From the NCBI RefSeq assembly GCF_032854445.1, contig NC_088302.1, positions 33,141,979 to 33,205,978 of the forward strand: a stretch of 64,000 bases of DNA, given 5' to 3'. The position numbers and the translations under genes are program-made. A model generated the notes under the pieces. It did not search any database. It saw only the letters and a list, made by a program, of their open reading frames with translations, and was not told the DNA's origin. Source of the stretch: Liolophura sinensis. Taxonomy: Eukaryota > Mollusca > Polyplacophora > Chitonida > Chitonidae. This document shows, in pieces, positions 46,036-58,645 of the stretch; positions within the stretch are counted from its first letter, which is position 1, and each line of letters begins with the position of its first letter.

Positions 46036-46603
46036 GGAGAAAATATAAACATGACATCAACTTCAGATGAGAGACTGCGAAAACTTATTCCTAAATGTGG
46101 TCTTCAATGTTTTTTTAAAATTTTTACTCAAGGAGAAAGAGGCACTCGTAAATGATTTTTGTATGGTGATTATTTGGCACCACCTTTTGGTATTTATAGT
46201 CTTTTTTTTAATAATGTCAAAAATGAGGATGTAACACGGGTTCCATAAATATTTTTCACCAGAATTTGTTCTTGTCAGCTAACAAATGTATTAAACCTCA
46301 ATTTGGATCATATTTATATTTTGAATATGTTCATGAAAAATATCATAATTTTGTTTTAAAGCCTATGTTTCGATATAAACAACAAATTTACATTCAAATA
46401 AATTTATTAGACAAGCATCACTTATTTAGAATATTATTATGCAACAACGATCAATACCAAAAGTTCGTCCCAAACACCCACCATACAAATATATGGTGTA
46501 TATATATATATATATATATATATTATATTATACATCATATTTGAAAATAAGTTTTGATGTTCATTCATCTGATGTTGACATCATTTTTATTATTTCTTCT
46601 CCT
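46036..46603. mobile_element. Foldback element, copy 2
   Basis: Same family as 1904-2481 but in opposite orientation. The ends GGAGAA and TTCTCC mirror each other, and internal arms include AACTTATTCCTAAATGTGGT and the GGTATTTATAG and CTTTTGG stretch. Matching sites in U1 (about 42948) and U2/U3 (about 52316) lack it. It contains a (TA)n run at 46498-46522. Confidence 0.82.
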
Positions 46604-48823
46604 TTAAAGTCAGAAGCGGTGAACAAAATGACGGAAAATGTCGTAAAGCGATATTGGTCATAACGTATTCAGTCTGTATGGTCAGCTACATGCGGGTTCC
46701 ACACACCATAATACTGGTAGTATACGTGACTTGCAAACGTCGTGACTCCAGGTGTGTACCTTGGGATTTACATTTGAGACACTTAAGTGCACGTTAACTT
46801 TGTCTCTCTAATCTCCAAAACAGATGCTGCTATGTAGCAATGACTTTCCCGGAGGTTAATCTAGAACCTAATACTTCATCTATCAGGCTTACATCGCGGA
46901 TTATGTCACTCTGGCAGCCAAACAATCCACACTGACGTACATACTTACCAAATATGTCTGGCACTTTAAGAAGAAATTACCGAATCGGCGCTCAGCCTAT
47001 GCCCTCATGCTGTGTGCCAAATGGAGAAAATCAGATGACGATCCCGGCGTGTCTCGACTAGGCGTTAAACCCTTGTCTACTGTCACAAGCAGAATGTACA
47101 ATCAGAAAGACAATCGCGATCGCAAATGTAACCTTTCAGGTTATACTGAGCACATGTCGTGGTATTTCCCTTTCCCCTGATATCACCAGCTGTCTCGTGC
47201 TGTAAAATTTATGCGCTTATTCTCAGCTTTGTGCATTGGCTCTATCTATCCTATAAGTGCATGAGAAAAGAGACCACTTTACAGCGAATATTCCTTTTCA
47301 CACAACAGGATTACTGCCTACCAGAAAGCTTTCCCGGAAGTAATATGAAAATATAATCAATTTATTCTCGCCCAGACATGCAGCAAATACTACCTAAGCC
47401 CCTTTTATCTCTCTTATATGACATAATGAAGATTTGTCCAGGATGCACTCTTGTCTGCTCCTGATACTTTTGTAAATCACGTCCCTGAGACTAATTCTCT
47501 TTGATCAGCGCACAGACGGCCTTTTCACGAGGTGAAGCCTTAAGATTTATGTAACATGTAACGTGAACCTGAGAAAAGATCATATGATGACGAAGCTGAT
47601 TTATTCAACGCGCAATTCCCCGAGTCCAATTTCCATCTATATGTCTGTTTTTAGCAAGCGGTTGGATATTTCATTTAGTTATTACTCACTTGTGAAATCA
47701 ATCACCTTTGCACATAACATACAACGTATCATCTTTGCTTCCTATTGGACTTCACAGTACTTTTCTTGCTAACTTATTTTGATCTATATAATAAAAACTG
47801 AATCAACCTGGATTTAATGTATTAAAATACGTTCGTACTGACCTATTCTTCACAATCTACAAGCATACTCTCGCGGCCCACATTTACAGGTGGTAGCGTT
47901 TTGAGAGAACGATGTGAAGCTGTCAAAAATTTGCTTTTTGGTGAGAAAAACCATTCATCCTTAGAAACATTCCTAGAAACTATGTTTTAAAGCTCACTTT
48001 CGACACAAAATGTCTTTATACCATAACTATTATCAATTAGGTTAGGTCATTTAGAGATGGTTGTTTGGTATTAGTGGATCACCACGGCTCATACATTACC
48101 AATATGAAAACCTCTCCTGTTCACCAGCGATATCAGCGAAGGTAACGGGCCCTGAACTCTATGGATTCTGCACATGTAGGCTATCTGGGTCTATGAAATC
48201 CTCCAGCTTAAACAAATCCAGATTTAATACCCCACTATTATAGTCAGAATGGGTCAGGCTGCCCCAGCACATGGCTGTTTCCTTTTTCGTGTCCATACTA
48301 ACGGCTTTGGTGCCAGACTAGGTGTAGTTTTTCCAACATTTTGACCTTCTGCGGCGTTTCAAACATATTGTGATTGTGCCTGGTTTGATATCTTAAGTGG
48401 TGGGGTTCGAGGGGTAAGGTAGTACGAATTTAGAGGTGGGCGGTTGTATAGCTTCTTGAAGGTCATTGGAGTAAAACATAGGTTGGTTTCAAGAACGTTG
48501 TATGGAATTGTCGGAGAGATGAATAGGGGGATGTCTTGAGGGATGGTGTGCCCTCTCGATGGTTGAGACGCTACCTGCGTTCATACACACTTGGGCCGCT
48601 ATGAGAAACAATATTACTGACATCTCTTTCATACTTCACAAGATAGCAATGACAGCACACCATCTCCTGCTGTACCACCAACACAGTGTATTGGAGTTTA
48701 GTTTTTCTGTTATTTTATTAATTTAATTTATTTATTTATGCCAATTTGACATTTATCGTCTTTTATGATATTATGATTTCATGACAAGTATAACACACTG
48801 GAAAGAATATACGAACATTTGAT

Positions 48824-49046
48824 TTATTGATTTGATTGGTGTTTTACGCCGTTCTCAAGAATATTTTACTTATATGAGGGCGGCCAGCATTATGGTGGGA
48901 AACGGGTCAGGACTCGTGGAAAACCCACGAACTCACGTAGGTTGCTGGGAGAGATGAGAGGAAGCCAGCATGAGGTGGAGTTGAACTCACAGCGACCTCA
49001 TTAGCCAGAGACCCCTGGGCTATTGCGCCGCGCTGGCGTGCACCCC
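48824..49046 (-). repeat. SINE-A shared by U2 and U3 (U2 copy)
   Basis: Flanked by the 13-bp duplication ACGAACATTTGAT (48811-48823 and 49047-49059). The empty site is visible in U1 at about 36376-36387. Diverged, with a shortened head. Confidence 0.94.
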
Positions 49047-50659
49047 ACGAACATTTGATGTTTGAACCTTAATCACATCCACATATTTACTACCACAGTT
49101 TTGCATGGTGTTTAACCTGTACCGTCTGGATGCCTTTGGTAAGGTTTATGTTAAGTTTATCTCAAAGTTTTTGTTCGTAATAGTTCAATCCGCTTTCCAT
49201 GTGATAAACACACCTGTGACAACTTTTGTAAGACAATTTAGATACTCTGAAGGTTGAATCCAGGACGAAAAAGTGTTCTCATTTCATTTTCTTTGGATTA
49301 ATACGTACTTCTAACATATGCCTGTATAGAGCTTCTATAGTTATGTATCACTGACTAAAGGCAATTTTGGTAGCAAGCATGACTAATTGTATAGATAGAT
49401 GAATATAGGCGACTCTCTAAAAGAAACAGACTATAATAAAAAAAATTTCAAAGCATGCTCGGAGAGTGACCAGTTGACTGAAATGGTCTAGTGTATAGAA
49501 TAGTATCTCAAATAGTTGTGAGTGTGCCAAGCCAATATAATGACTAAACCTAATATTTTACACAATAAATAAGAAGTTTAAAATACTAACGGCATCCTTT
49601 GTAGAAAATTGTCCCGAGAGGTGCATTTTACACGCTTGTTTCTTGTTTATCTCGCTCCAACAATGAATACCTAAAGGCGGTGGCATAAGGCTTTCTTAAC
49701 ACTTCGATGAAACTAAAACTTGACAACTACAACACTGTAAAACAAAATTGCATCTGTCACACGCCTGTCATCTGTCATCTCCAACACGTGTCACTGCCCT
49801 TAGGATATGCTTGAAGTCCATATTCTTGTACAGAAAATGAAGCTGCATCAGCTAATTTTCAACGGCAACAACCAATTGCCTCGGGTACTGGCGACATAAC
49901 CCAGTGGCATGTTGGATAGGTACTATGTTTTCACACCAGTGACCTTAGCTGCTTTACACTTTCATCTAAACCCTGCTTCTGACACTACCGCAGTTGACAT
50001 TATTCGCACATTTTAGTATAATATAACCTTCATAAATGCATTTATTTGATCTCTTCTGATATATGATTTAACGGATTTAGAATTGCAGTATGGTTTTAGA
50101 CTTAGATGTTAGAAAACTCTGTTATAAAACACACAATGTAGTCTACACGCTGAGACATCAGTGTTACAGGGTTGGGTTTTGTTCTAAACGCATGTTGGTG
50201 CTGCTATTGAAAAACAAATTACTCTCCTCGCCCATTGTCTAGCACGCCATTGGTTTTTGTGTCATTACAACGTCACCCAAGGCAATCAATTCTTGGTGTT
50301 TAAACTAGGCTTATTGAGTTTAATATTATGAATTAGTAAAGGTGGTTTAGCTGCGTTCCTTGCAATAATAAAGACATATAACATGTCAATTTGTAGAGCT
50401 CTTGCTGTTAGGTGGCAATAAAGAAAGTCAACTTTGTTAGCTAGTATGACTGATTTTACATGCAGCTGGATATAGGCGACTGGCCAAAAGAAATAGCCTA
50501 TAGTGATATAGTCATACTTCACGGATTGGAAAAAATCGCTGACTTTTCAATCGGTGTGAAATCCGACGACGAAAATTTAAAACGTTGGTGTCAGATTTGA
50601 AACAGGAACAGGGAAACTATGCTCTCCGCAAATGCGTTTTTACCAAAGCGACGTGAACA

Positions 50660-50854
50660 ATTTTGCCTGGGGGATTCATATTGCCTGAAGAGAAGCTGAG
50701 GGTTCCCACATTCCGATCAATGGAATTGACGTTGCCTTTCTTGTGTGCTCCACTGCTCACAAACCGCCGCGTACTGTTGCGTCATCACACAGTAACAAGT
50801 GATGCCAGCCCGCCAGTAGATCGTTATTACTGCACACAACGTCGCATTGTACGT
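50660..50854 (-). pseudogene. Exon-like block, copy 2 of 3
   Basis: Same block as 41755-41944. VQCDVVCSNND, then a one-base shift, then a CYC motif; the following frame reads NVGTLSFSSGNMNPPG. The frameshift and the stop after it mean it cannot encode a continuous protein. Confidence 0.25.
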
Positions 50855-53830
50855 CTGGAAAAAAAGAGAGAAAATTATCTAATAAACAACAGTCGTTTTG
50901 CTGTAACTGACGAAACAATTTAGCTTGTCATTATCTCTTTTATGTTTTTGTAGAACAATATCGCGGCGTAAAAGCAAGTCTGTCTAATTTCATACAGATC
51001 ATTGTACACATATCCTTCTGGGGCGATCATCTATTACTGACCAGTCAACGGATTATAAAAAAAAACAATCTGCATTCCCACTAGAATCTCACTAACGCAC
51101 GATATTGTGAAATGGAAGAAAGTCCGTGACAGTGGTCGATTTGCATGTATTTGCGAACATAGGACACAGAGGATGCTCCCTATGGGTATATGCACCGGAA
51201 TACACACATGCAATGTAATGTGAAATGCAATGCAAGAAGCATAAACTGCTGCATTTAAAAATTACTCTGCAAAGATTATACTAGTCTTGGATAAATAATT
51301 TGTATTTGCAACAGCTCCCTCAAGACTTGGTCCAGCTATAATAGTGGTACTTGCATTTACAATGATTGTAATCTCCTAATGCTTTGTGTCAGTGCTTCTC
51401 CATTTTCGAAGCGTCTATGGTCAGAAATCATAGAAGTCAATAAATGGTGTTTTTGGTATAATCACAACGCAGAAATCGCCCAATCACTCGGTTGGCTTTG
51501 CATAGGTACACGAAGGAAAAATATCACAACATGGTGATGTTGGATGAGGCATAACTATATTCCCAGGTTTAAACTGGTGTTTTCAACAAGGATTTAGGCT
51601 CTCAATTTACAATAGAAAACTCACAGATAGTATTATACAAGGCTGATAGCAGCTCAGTATATCGAGGAATATGAATTGATCGGATAATTCAAAATTACAT
51701 TACGCTGCTGTATCATTTTCTAAACCTTCTCTTTACAAGGCAAACGTGTACCGTGTCGTACACATGTGTAGCTCACGATATATATCACAATTTGGCAGAC
51801 ATCGAAATTGTAGCTACATAAAGATCATGTCAGTGAGATACACAATGATATCCCTTTAGTTACAAATAATGTGTGCCTGTGGTTCACATCTTGTGTAATC
51901 GTACACAACTTCTTTTAGACAGTACATGAATACCGTCTGATATAAGTCCCCAGATGTGACCTACAAAGCAGCCAGTAAAATTGTTGTAGTTCCAGTTGTA
52001 ATAATTCCATTTTTGTAAAAATCATCGAGAGATTACTGTCATAGTTTTTCTCAGTGACTCTTAAATGCAACGAAACTTTACTTTGGTGGAATATGGATGG
52101 AAGGACTATCTCGCTGGCCTAGTTGTCCTGGAACACGAATAGCTTTTGTCTATATTTATATGACATCACCCAAAACCATTTCCCACTTGCGGCTTTGTCG
52201 GGAGTTTTCAGTATTTCACACAGGGTGCGGTGGAGAAGCCCTGTCCACGTGTTCTTCTCCCACATAGCTGGATGATTCCCAAGATGTTCCCAAGAGCCAT
52301 CTATTAAATCCATCTTTAAAGCGGTTAAGAAAATGGCGGAAAATGTCGTGAAGCGACAGAGGTCATAACCTGTTCAGACTGTATGGTCAGCTACATGTAA
52401 CATACGGATGGTTGTGTGTTTGCGGGTTCCACACACCACAATACTGGTAGTAAACGTGTCACGATTTGCACACGTGGTAACTCTACGTCTATACGTTGGT
52501 ATTTACATTTGAGACACTTAAGTACACGTTAACTTTGTCCGTCTAATCTCCAAAACAGATACTGATATGTAGGTGTGAGGGAATGTTTACTTGCTATGAC
52601 TTTCCCGGAGGTTAAGCCAATACCTAATACTTCATCTGTCTGGTGTACATCGCGGATATGTCTCGCACTTTACCGAATCAGTGCTCAGACTACTCTCTCA
52701 TGCTGTGTGCCAAATGGAGAAAATCAGATGATGATCCCGGCGTGTCTCGACTAGGCGTTAAACCCTTGTCTACTGTCACAAGCAGAATGTACAAGCAGAA
52801 AGACAATCGCGATCGCAAATGTAACCTTTCAGGTTATACTGAGCACATGTCGTGGTATTTCCCTTTCCCCTGATATTACCAGCTGTCTCGTGCTGTAAAA
52901 TTTTTATGCACTTATTCTCAGCTTTGTCCATTGGCTTTAGCTAACCTATAAGTGCATGAGAAAAGAGACCACTTTACAGCGAATATTCCTTTTCACACAA
53001 CAGGATTACTGCCTACCTGAAAGTATTCCCGGAAGTAATATGAAAATATAATCAATTTATTCTCGCCCAGACATGCAGCAAATACTACCTAAGCCCCTTT
53101 TATCTCTCTTATATGACATAATGAAGATTTGTCCAGGATGCACTCTTGTCTGGACCTGATGCTTTTGTAAATCACGTCCCTGAGACTAATTCTCTTTGCG
53201 AGGTGAAGCCTTAAGATTCATGTAACATGTAACGTGAACCTGAGAAAAGATCATATGATGACAAAGCTGATTCATTCAACGCGCAATTCCCCGAGTCCAA
53301 TTTCCATCTATATGTCTGTTTTTAGTAAGGGGTTGGATATTTCATTTAGTTATTACTCAATTGTGAAATCAATCACCTTTGCACATAACATACAACGTAA
53401 CATCTTTGCTCCCTATTGGACTTCACAGTACTTTTCTTGCTGACTTATTTTGATCTATATAATAAAAACTGAATCGACCTGGATTTAATGTGTTAAAATA
53501 CGTTGGTACTGACCTATTCTTCACAATCTACAAGCACACTCTCGCGGCCCACATTTACATGTGGTAGCGTTTTGAGGGAACGATGTGAAGCTGTCAAAAA
53601 TTTGCTTTTTGGTGAGAAAAACCATTCATCCTTAGAAACATTCCTAGAAACTATGTTTTAAAGCTCACTTTCGACACAAAATGTCTTTATACCATAACTA
53701 TTATCAATTAGGTTAGGTCATTTAGAGATGGTTGTTTGGTATTAGTGGATCACGACGGCTCATACATTACCAATATGAAAACCTCTCCTGTTCACCGGCG
53801 ATTATCAGCGAAGGTAACGGGCCCTGAACT

Positions 53831-54034
53831 CTATGGATTCTGCACATGTAGGCTATCTGGGTCTATGAAATCCTCCAGCTTAAACAAATCCAGATTTAAT
53901 ACCCCACTATTATAGTCAGAATGGGTCAGGCTGCCCCAGCACATGGCTGTTTCCTTTTTCGTGTCCATACTAACGGCTTTGGTGCCAGACTGGGTGTAGT
54001 TTTTCCAACATTTTGACCTTCTGCGGCGTTTCAA
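53831..54034 (-). other. Open frame in U2/U3, doubtful
   Basis: 67 codons (KETAMCWGSLTHSDYNSG, then LFKLEDFIDPDSLHVQNP). The aligned U1 sequence (about 35690-35830) has a stop in place of the Trp and later breaks, while U2 is almost identical to this one. Either a decayed exon or an accidental frame. Confidence 0.2.
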
Positions 54035-54496
54035 ACATATTGTGATTGTGCCTGGTTTGATATCTTAAGTGGTGGGGTTCGAGGGGTAAGGTAGTACGAA
54101 TTTAGAGGTGGGCGGTTGTATAGCTTCTTGAAGGTCATTGGAGTAAAACATAGGTTGGTTTCAAGAACGTTGTATGGAATTGTCGGAGAGATGAATAGGG
54201 GGATGTCTTGAGGGACGGTGTGCCCTCTCGATGGTTGAGACGCTACCTGCGTTCATACACACTTGGGCCGCTATGAGAAACAATATTACTGACATCTCTT
54301 TCATACTTCACAAGATAGCAATGACAGCACACCATCTCCTGCTGTACCACCAACACAGTGTATTGAAGTTTAGTTTTTCTGTTATTTTATTAATTTAATT
54401 TATTTATTTTATGCCAATTTGACATTTATCGTCTTTTATGATATTATGATTTCATGACAAGTATAACACACTGGAAAGAATATACGAACATTTGAT

Positions 54497-54699
54497 TTAT
54501 TGATTTGATTGGTGTTTTACGCCGTTCTCAAGAATATTTTACTTATATGAGGGCGGCCAGCATTATGGTGGGAAACGGGTCAGGACTCGTGGAAAACCCA
54601 CGAACTCACGTAGGTTGCTGGGAGAGATGAGAGGAAGCCAGCATGAGGTGGAGTTGAACTCACAGCGACCGCATTAGCCAGAGACCCCTGGGCTATTGG
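54497..54699 (-). repeat. SINE-A shared by U2 and U3 (U3 copy), truncated by rearrangement
   Basis: Nearly identical to 48824-49020, including the left duplication (54484-54496). The head side ends at GGGCTATTG and jumps to a different part of the unit without the right duplication. Confidence 0.92.
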
Positions 54700-57124
54700 C
54701 TGTAAAATTTCCCACCAGACTGGGTGTAGTTTTTCCACCATTTTGACCATCTGCGTCGTTTCAAAAATGTTGTAATAGTGTGTGATCTTAAGTGGTGGGA
54801 TTCGAGAGGTAAGGTATTGCGAATTGAGAGGTGGGTGGTTGTATAGCCTCTGGAAGGCCGTTGGAGAAGTAAAATATAGGTTGGTTTCAAGCATATTGTA
54901 TGGAATTGTCTGAGAGATGAATAGGGGGATGTCTCGAGGGTTGGTGTTCTTGCAAGATAATGTGTTCATTCCGACTAAATCTCAGGAATGTGTTGTAATT
55001 AAATGTTTTTCGCTATTAATAATAGTTTGAAGAGTTTTTAGATGTTTTTTTCTGTTACTTGTAAGAGGGTTACGTCAGTAGCTTTTACTGTTGCTTTTTG
55101 TTTTAAACTCTTTTTATTTTCTCATTTTTCTACTGACTTCTTGATGTTATAGTGTCAAGGCATCTTGAAAATGGGAATGCTCATGCTACGTTTTTGAAGA
55201 AATGTTTAAGCTGAATAAAGGCCTCAGATTTGCCTCTGAGTCTCCAATAGGCCTATGTCTGATCAAGTTGGGTATCGTGTGTTAATTTTGTTTTCGAAAT
55301 TCCTTGAAGCTGTCCACGAGATTATCGGTTCAGAATTCTGTGTTAAGCACCTATCAGATATGACACACTGGAACTGACGTATAAGACATAATGGACGTGC
55401 GTTAAAGATGTTTACGCATTTTGTATTACATGTATGTCTGAATAAAGCGTCTGCCTGTCTACTTACGTCAGAGCATTCCTAACTTGCTTGTTTAGTTCAA
55501 CACAGCCGCGTTGCAAAACCAACTGATATATAAGTATTATGGTGTCCGTTCTGGTTTATTTTACCTGTCAGCAATGCAATGACTCAGAGTCTCCATTATA
55601 GATATTGTTTAGAATTACTATTGATCTTGAGCCTTCTGCTCTGCAATTGATGTTTGCATCTGCGGAACTTTTGGTCGGTGTCTATGGAGAAATAAATGGA
55701 TAAGTGTGGAAGTTACACCCTACCCCAACCACCACTGCCAGCTAAGTTATTGAGATGGTCGACTGACAAACGGACTAGGCACCGAGCTCATTCGTTGAAG
55801 CTGTTGACAGCTCTACATCCGGGTCCTCAGTGTTACCATGGTAGTTGCACGTATATAATCGGCTCGCGGCAGGTTGTGTGTGCATCCTGCTTTTGCTTTC
55901 CGATTTTTTTTTTCAGTTTCTCTGTTTGCCTTTTTTTTATCTGAGCATCAACAATAGTCTCCTGCGTTCAAGAATTGGAGCTATATAAAACTGTCAGTAA
56001 CCTAAGTGTGAGACACTGAGTTGTGCTATACCTACACCGTTGTATTTATTCAGTTCATCCCGGATGCACGTTACCACACCATACGTACTGGTGAATATAG
56101 AATTTTCAAAGCATGCTTATAAAGTGACCAGTGACTTAAAAGGTCTAGTGTATAGAATAGCATCTCAAACCACAAAAACAACAAAACCGCTACACGACAT
56201 AGTGATGAATATGCTAAGACAATATAATGACAAAGGCAGTCGTGACCATCGCCTGTCTAATATTTTACACAGTAAATAGGAAATTTAAAATACAAACAGC
56301 TTCCTTTGTAGAAAAGTGTCCCGAGGGGCGCATGTTACACCCTTGTTTCTTGTTTATCTCGTTCCTACATTGAATACTTAAAAGCAGTGGCATAAGGCTT
56401 GCCCTTGCCAAAGTTTATTAACACTTCGATGAAACTAAAACTTGACACTGTAATCTATATCAACGCTGAGGAGCAAGATTGCATCTGTCACACGTTTGTC
56501 ATCTGCCACAAGCGTCACTCTAAACAGGGATATGTTTGAAGTCCATATTCTTGAATGTTCAAACGAATTCAAATGAATTCTTGGTGTTCAAACCAGGCTG
56601 ATAAGATTTAACATTATGAAATAGAAAAAGAGTATTTTGGCTGCATTCCTTGCAATAATATAGACTTATAGCATATCACTGTGTAGGGTTTGTCGGATTA
56701 ACGAAAGGCAATTTTGGTAGCGAGTATAACTGATTTTACTGGCAGCTGGATATAGAAGACTGGCTAAAAGAAACGGCCTATAGTGATTTAGTCATGCTTA
56801 ACAGATTTGAACCAATCACAGACTTTTCATTCTGTGTTATATTGGAATTCGACGACGAAAATTTTAACCTTCGGTGTCAAATTTAGCCCGGTATTTTTCA
56901 TTAAGCATTTTTTTCACACTGCTTTGAGTTTTAGGTCGATATTCACACTTAACTTCACACAGCTTTATATGAGTTAATTGAAGAGGGATTTATGATGTGC
57001 ACAACTAGGGAAAAAAGAATCTCTCCGCTAAATACTTTTGTCCATTGCGCAACAAGAACAGGAAACTATTCTCTCAGCAAATGCGTCTTTACCAAAACGA
57101 TGTGAATAGCAATAATTAAATTTA

Positions 57125-57312
57125 CCTGGAGGGTTCATATTGCCTGAAGAGAACCTTACGATTCTCTCTTTCCGATCAATGGGGTTGATGTTGCCTTTCT
57201 TGTGTGTTCCACTTCTAACAAATCGCCGTGTATTGTTGCGTCACCTCACAATAACAAGGGGCGCCAGCCGCAAATCGATCGTTATCATTGCACTCATTGT
57301 CGCATTGTACGT
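57125..57312 (-). pseudogene. Exon-like block, copy 3 of 3
   Basis: Acceptor-like TTCTCTTTTCCTTTCAG precedes a frame reading VQCDNECNDNDRFAAGAPCY and CEVTQQYTAIC before a TAG. The spacing C-x3-C-x11-C-x-C recalls cysteine-rich extracellular modules such as somatomedin B, but the later cysteines of that fold are missing. Treat as a possible decayed exon. Confidence 0.28.
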
Positions 57313-57780
57313 CTGAAAGGAAAAGAGAAAATTTATCCAGCAAGAGAAAGTCGTTATGCTGTAAATGCAGAACGATATAGCTTGTCATTTTCTCTTTTAA
57401 GTTTTTGCAGAACGATTTCATCGCGTAAGGAGGAAGTGGATCTTCCGATCACTGTACAGATATCCCTCTGAGGTGATCAGCTGTTACTGACAACTCAAGT
57501 CCTTAACAATGAACATTTCATTTTATCACAAGAACCTCACCGATGAAACACTATTGTAAAGTGGAATAAATTCCCTACACATCTGTTGGTGTTAATGTCA
57601 GGTATTTGCGGATATGGGACACTGAGGACGCGCTGATGGAAAGTAAGAAATGGAACATACATGAAAAGCGATAAACCTTAGCTGCGACATTTTAATTGTA
57701 CTGTGTAAAGATTATTATATGGTGAGAAGATAATTAGACTTAACGAAGACAACGATTCGCATTGGCAGCCGACTGTAGAA

Positions 57781-58104
57781 TTTGTGTTAAAAATAATGTC
57801 AGTTGTGTTAAAGATAATGTCGTTTAGGAAACAGACCATGTTTTATTCAGTGTTTATCGTTGAAAGAAAAAGAAACAGACGCCAAGTTGGACGGCTTTTA
57901 GGTCAGGATCGATAAAATTCCATGTAAGGTATGTTTTAACAGACACGTTTCCAGTCTAGTCAAAACGCGTGAACTATTAGAGAGTGGGTCGCGTTGCAGA
58001 TGTCCGCAGACGTCTCGCACAAAGTGAGCGGTAAAATGGTTGTGTTCAAAAACTAAGGGTGTGTAACACGGCGTGTACTTATTTTTCTTACGACATTAGA
58101 AATG
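57781..58104. other. No recognisable gene
   Basis: Flank of the duplicated array; short frames only. Ends in the left duplication of the SINE at 58105. Confidence 0.4.
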
Positions 58105-58206
58105 GGGGTCTCCGTGGCTCAGTCCGTTAGCGCGCTAGCGCAGCGTAATGACCCAAGTGAAATATTATTGAGTACGGCGTGAAACACCAATCAAAAAAAA
58201 AAAAAA
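58105..58206 (+). repeat. Internally deleted mini SINE-A with target-site duplication
   Basis: The head TCCGTGGCTCAGTCCGTTAG to GCGTAATGACCCAA is joined directly to the 3' end GTGAAATATTATTGAGTACG; about 160 bp of body is missing. The tail is poly-A rather than (AAAT)n. A perfect 12-bp duplication ACATTAGAAATG flanks it (58093-58104 and 58207-58218). Confidence 0.95.
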
Positions 58207-58473
58207 ACATTAGAAATGTGAAGAAACTTTTTGACACAAGAGAGATGGAATGATGTCGTCGAACACAAAATAACCCTTCTCTACTTCAGGGGCATGTGTC
58301 ATGTGCGAAACTACTTCCCTGTTTCTTACTTCACAGCGGTTTGAAGTGGTGAGATTTATCAAGCCATTGCCGAAGTTTCCTAGATCTTTATAGCTTGATT
58401 TTTGACATAACTATCCAGTAAATCCATGCAGTTAGAATCGGTTAACCACTGTATATTTTAAAATTGTCTCCTT

Positions 58474-58645
58474 AGGGGGCATGTACTTTACTACTTTTCA
58501 AGCATTTGCATGAATAGTTAATCTGAAATCCTACCTGAGGTGAATTGACAAGAGGCTGTATATCACCAGTTAAGTGTGATCATTTGCCAACTATCACACA
58601 GTCGTCGCCGCTATGGGTTTACTTTCTATGCTGCACGTCTTTAAT
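58474..58645 (+). repeat. R1 dispersed repeat copy, partial
   Basis: GGGGGCATGTACTTTACTAC, AAGCATTTGCATGAA, GAATTGACAAGAGGCTGTA, CCAACTATCACACAGTCGTC, TATGCTGCACGTC in R1 order. Confidence 0.7.

Larger units (their letters stand above)
42971..46620 (+). repeat. Duplicated unit U1b (partial)
   Basis: Begins abruptly in mid-unit: sequence matching 49060 onward follows the 42.9-kb block. It repeats the later landmarks (44058 GTTATAAAAAAACAATG; 44950 to 45075; 45950 CCCACATAGCTGGATG). It lacks the first 2.2 kb of the unit and holds the SINE-A at 45512 and the foldback element at 46036. Confidence 0.7.
46621..52340 (+). repeat. Duplicated unit U2
   Basis: Complete unit of about 5.7 kb. Its first 2.2 kb is nearly identical to that of U3; by eye about 97-99 %, rising to almost perfect over roughly 47980-48820 against 53650-54490. 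The rest aligns with U1 and U1b with many substitutions and indels. No intact gene was found. Confidence 0.85.
52341..57780 (+). repeat. Duplicated unit U3
   Basis: Matches U2 to the shared SINE at 54497. It then switches at 54700 to internal unit sequence and next to U1-like sequence (54950-56100 against 36890-37790), rejoins the common order at about 56100 and fades out near 57780. The junction at 54700 lies inside the SINE. Confidence 0.78.

Noticed and set aside
52119-52313. 64-codon minus frame with Trp-rich peptide (WEHLGNHPAMWEKNTW)
   Set aside because: Other units read the same DNA better in a different frame and all versions break; not supported as coding.
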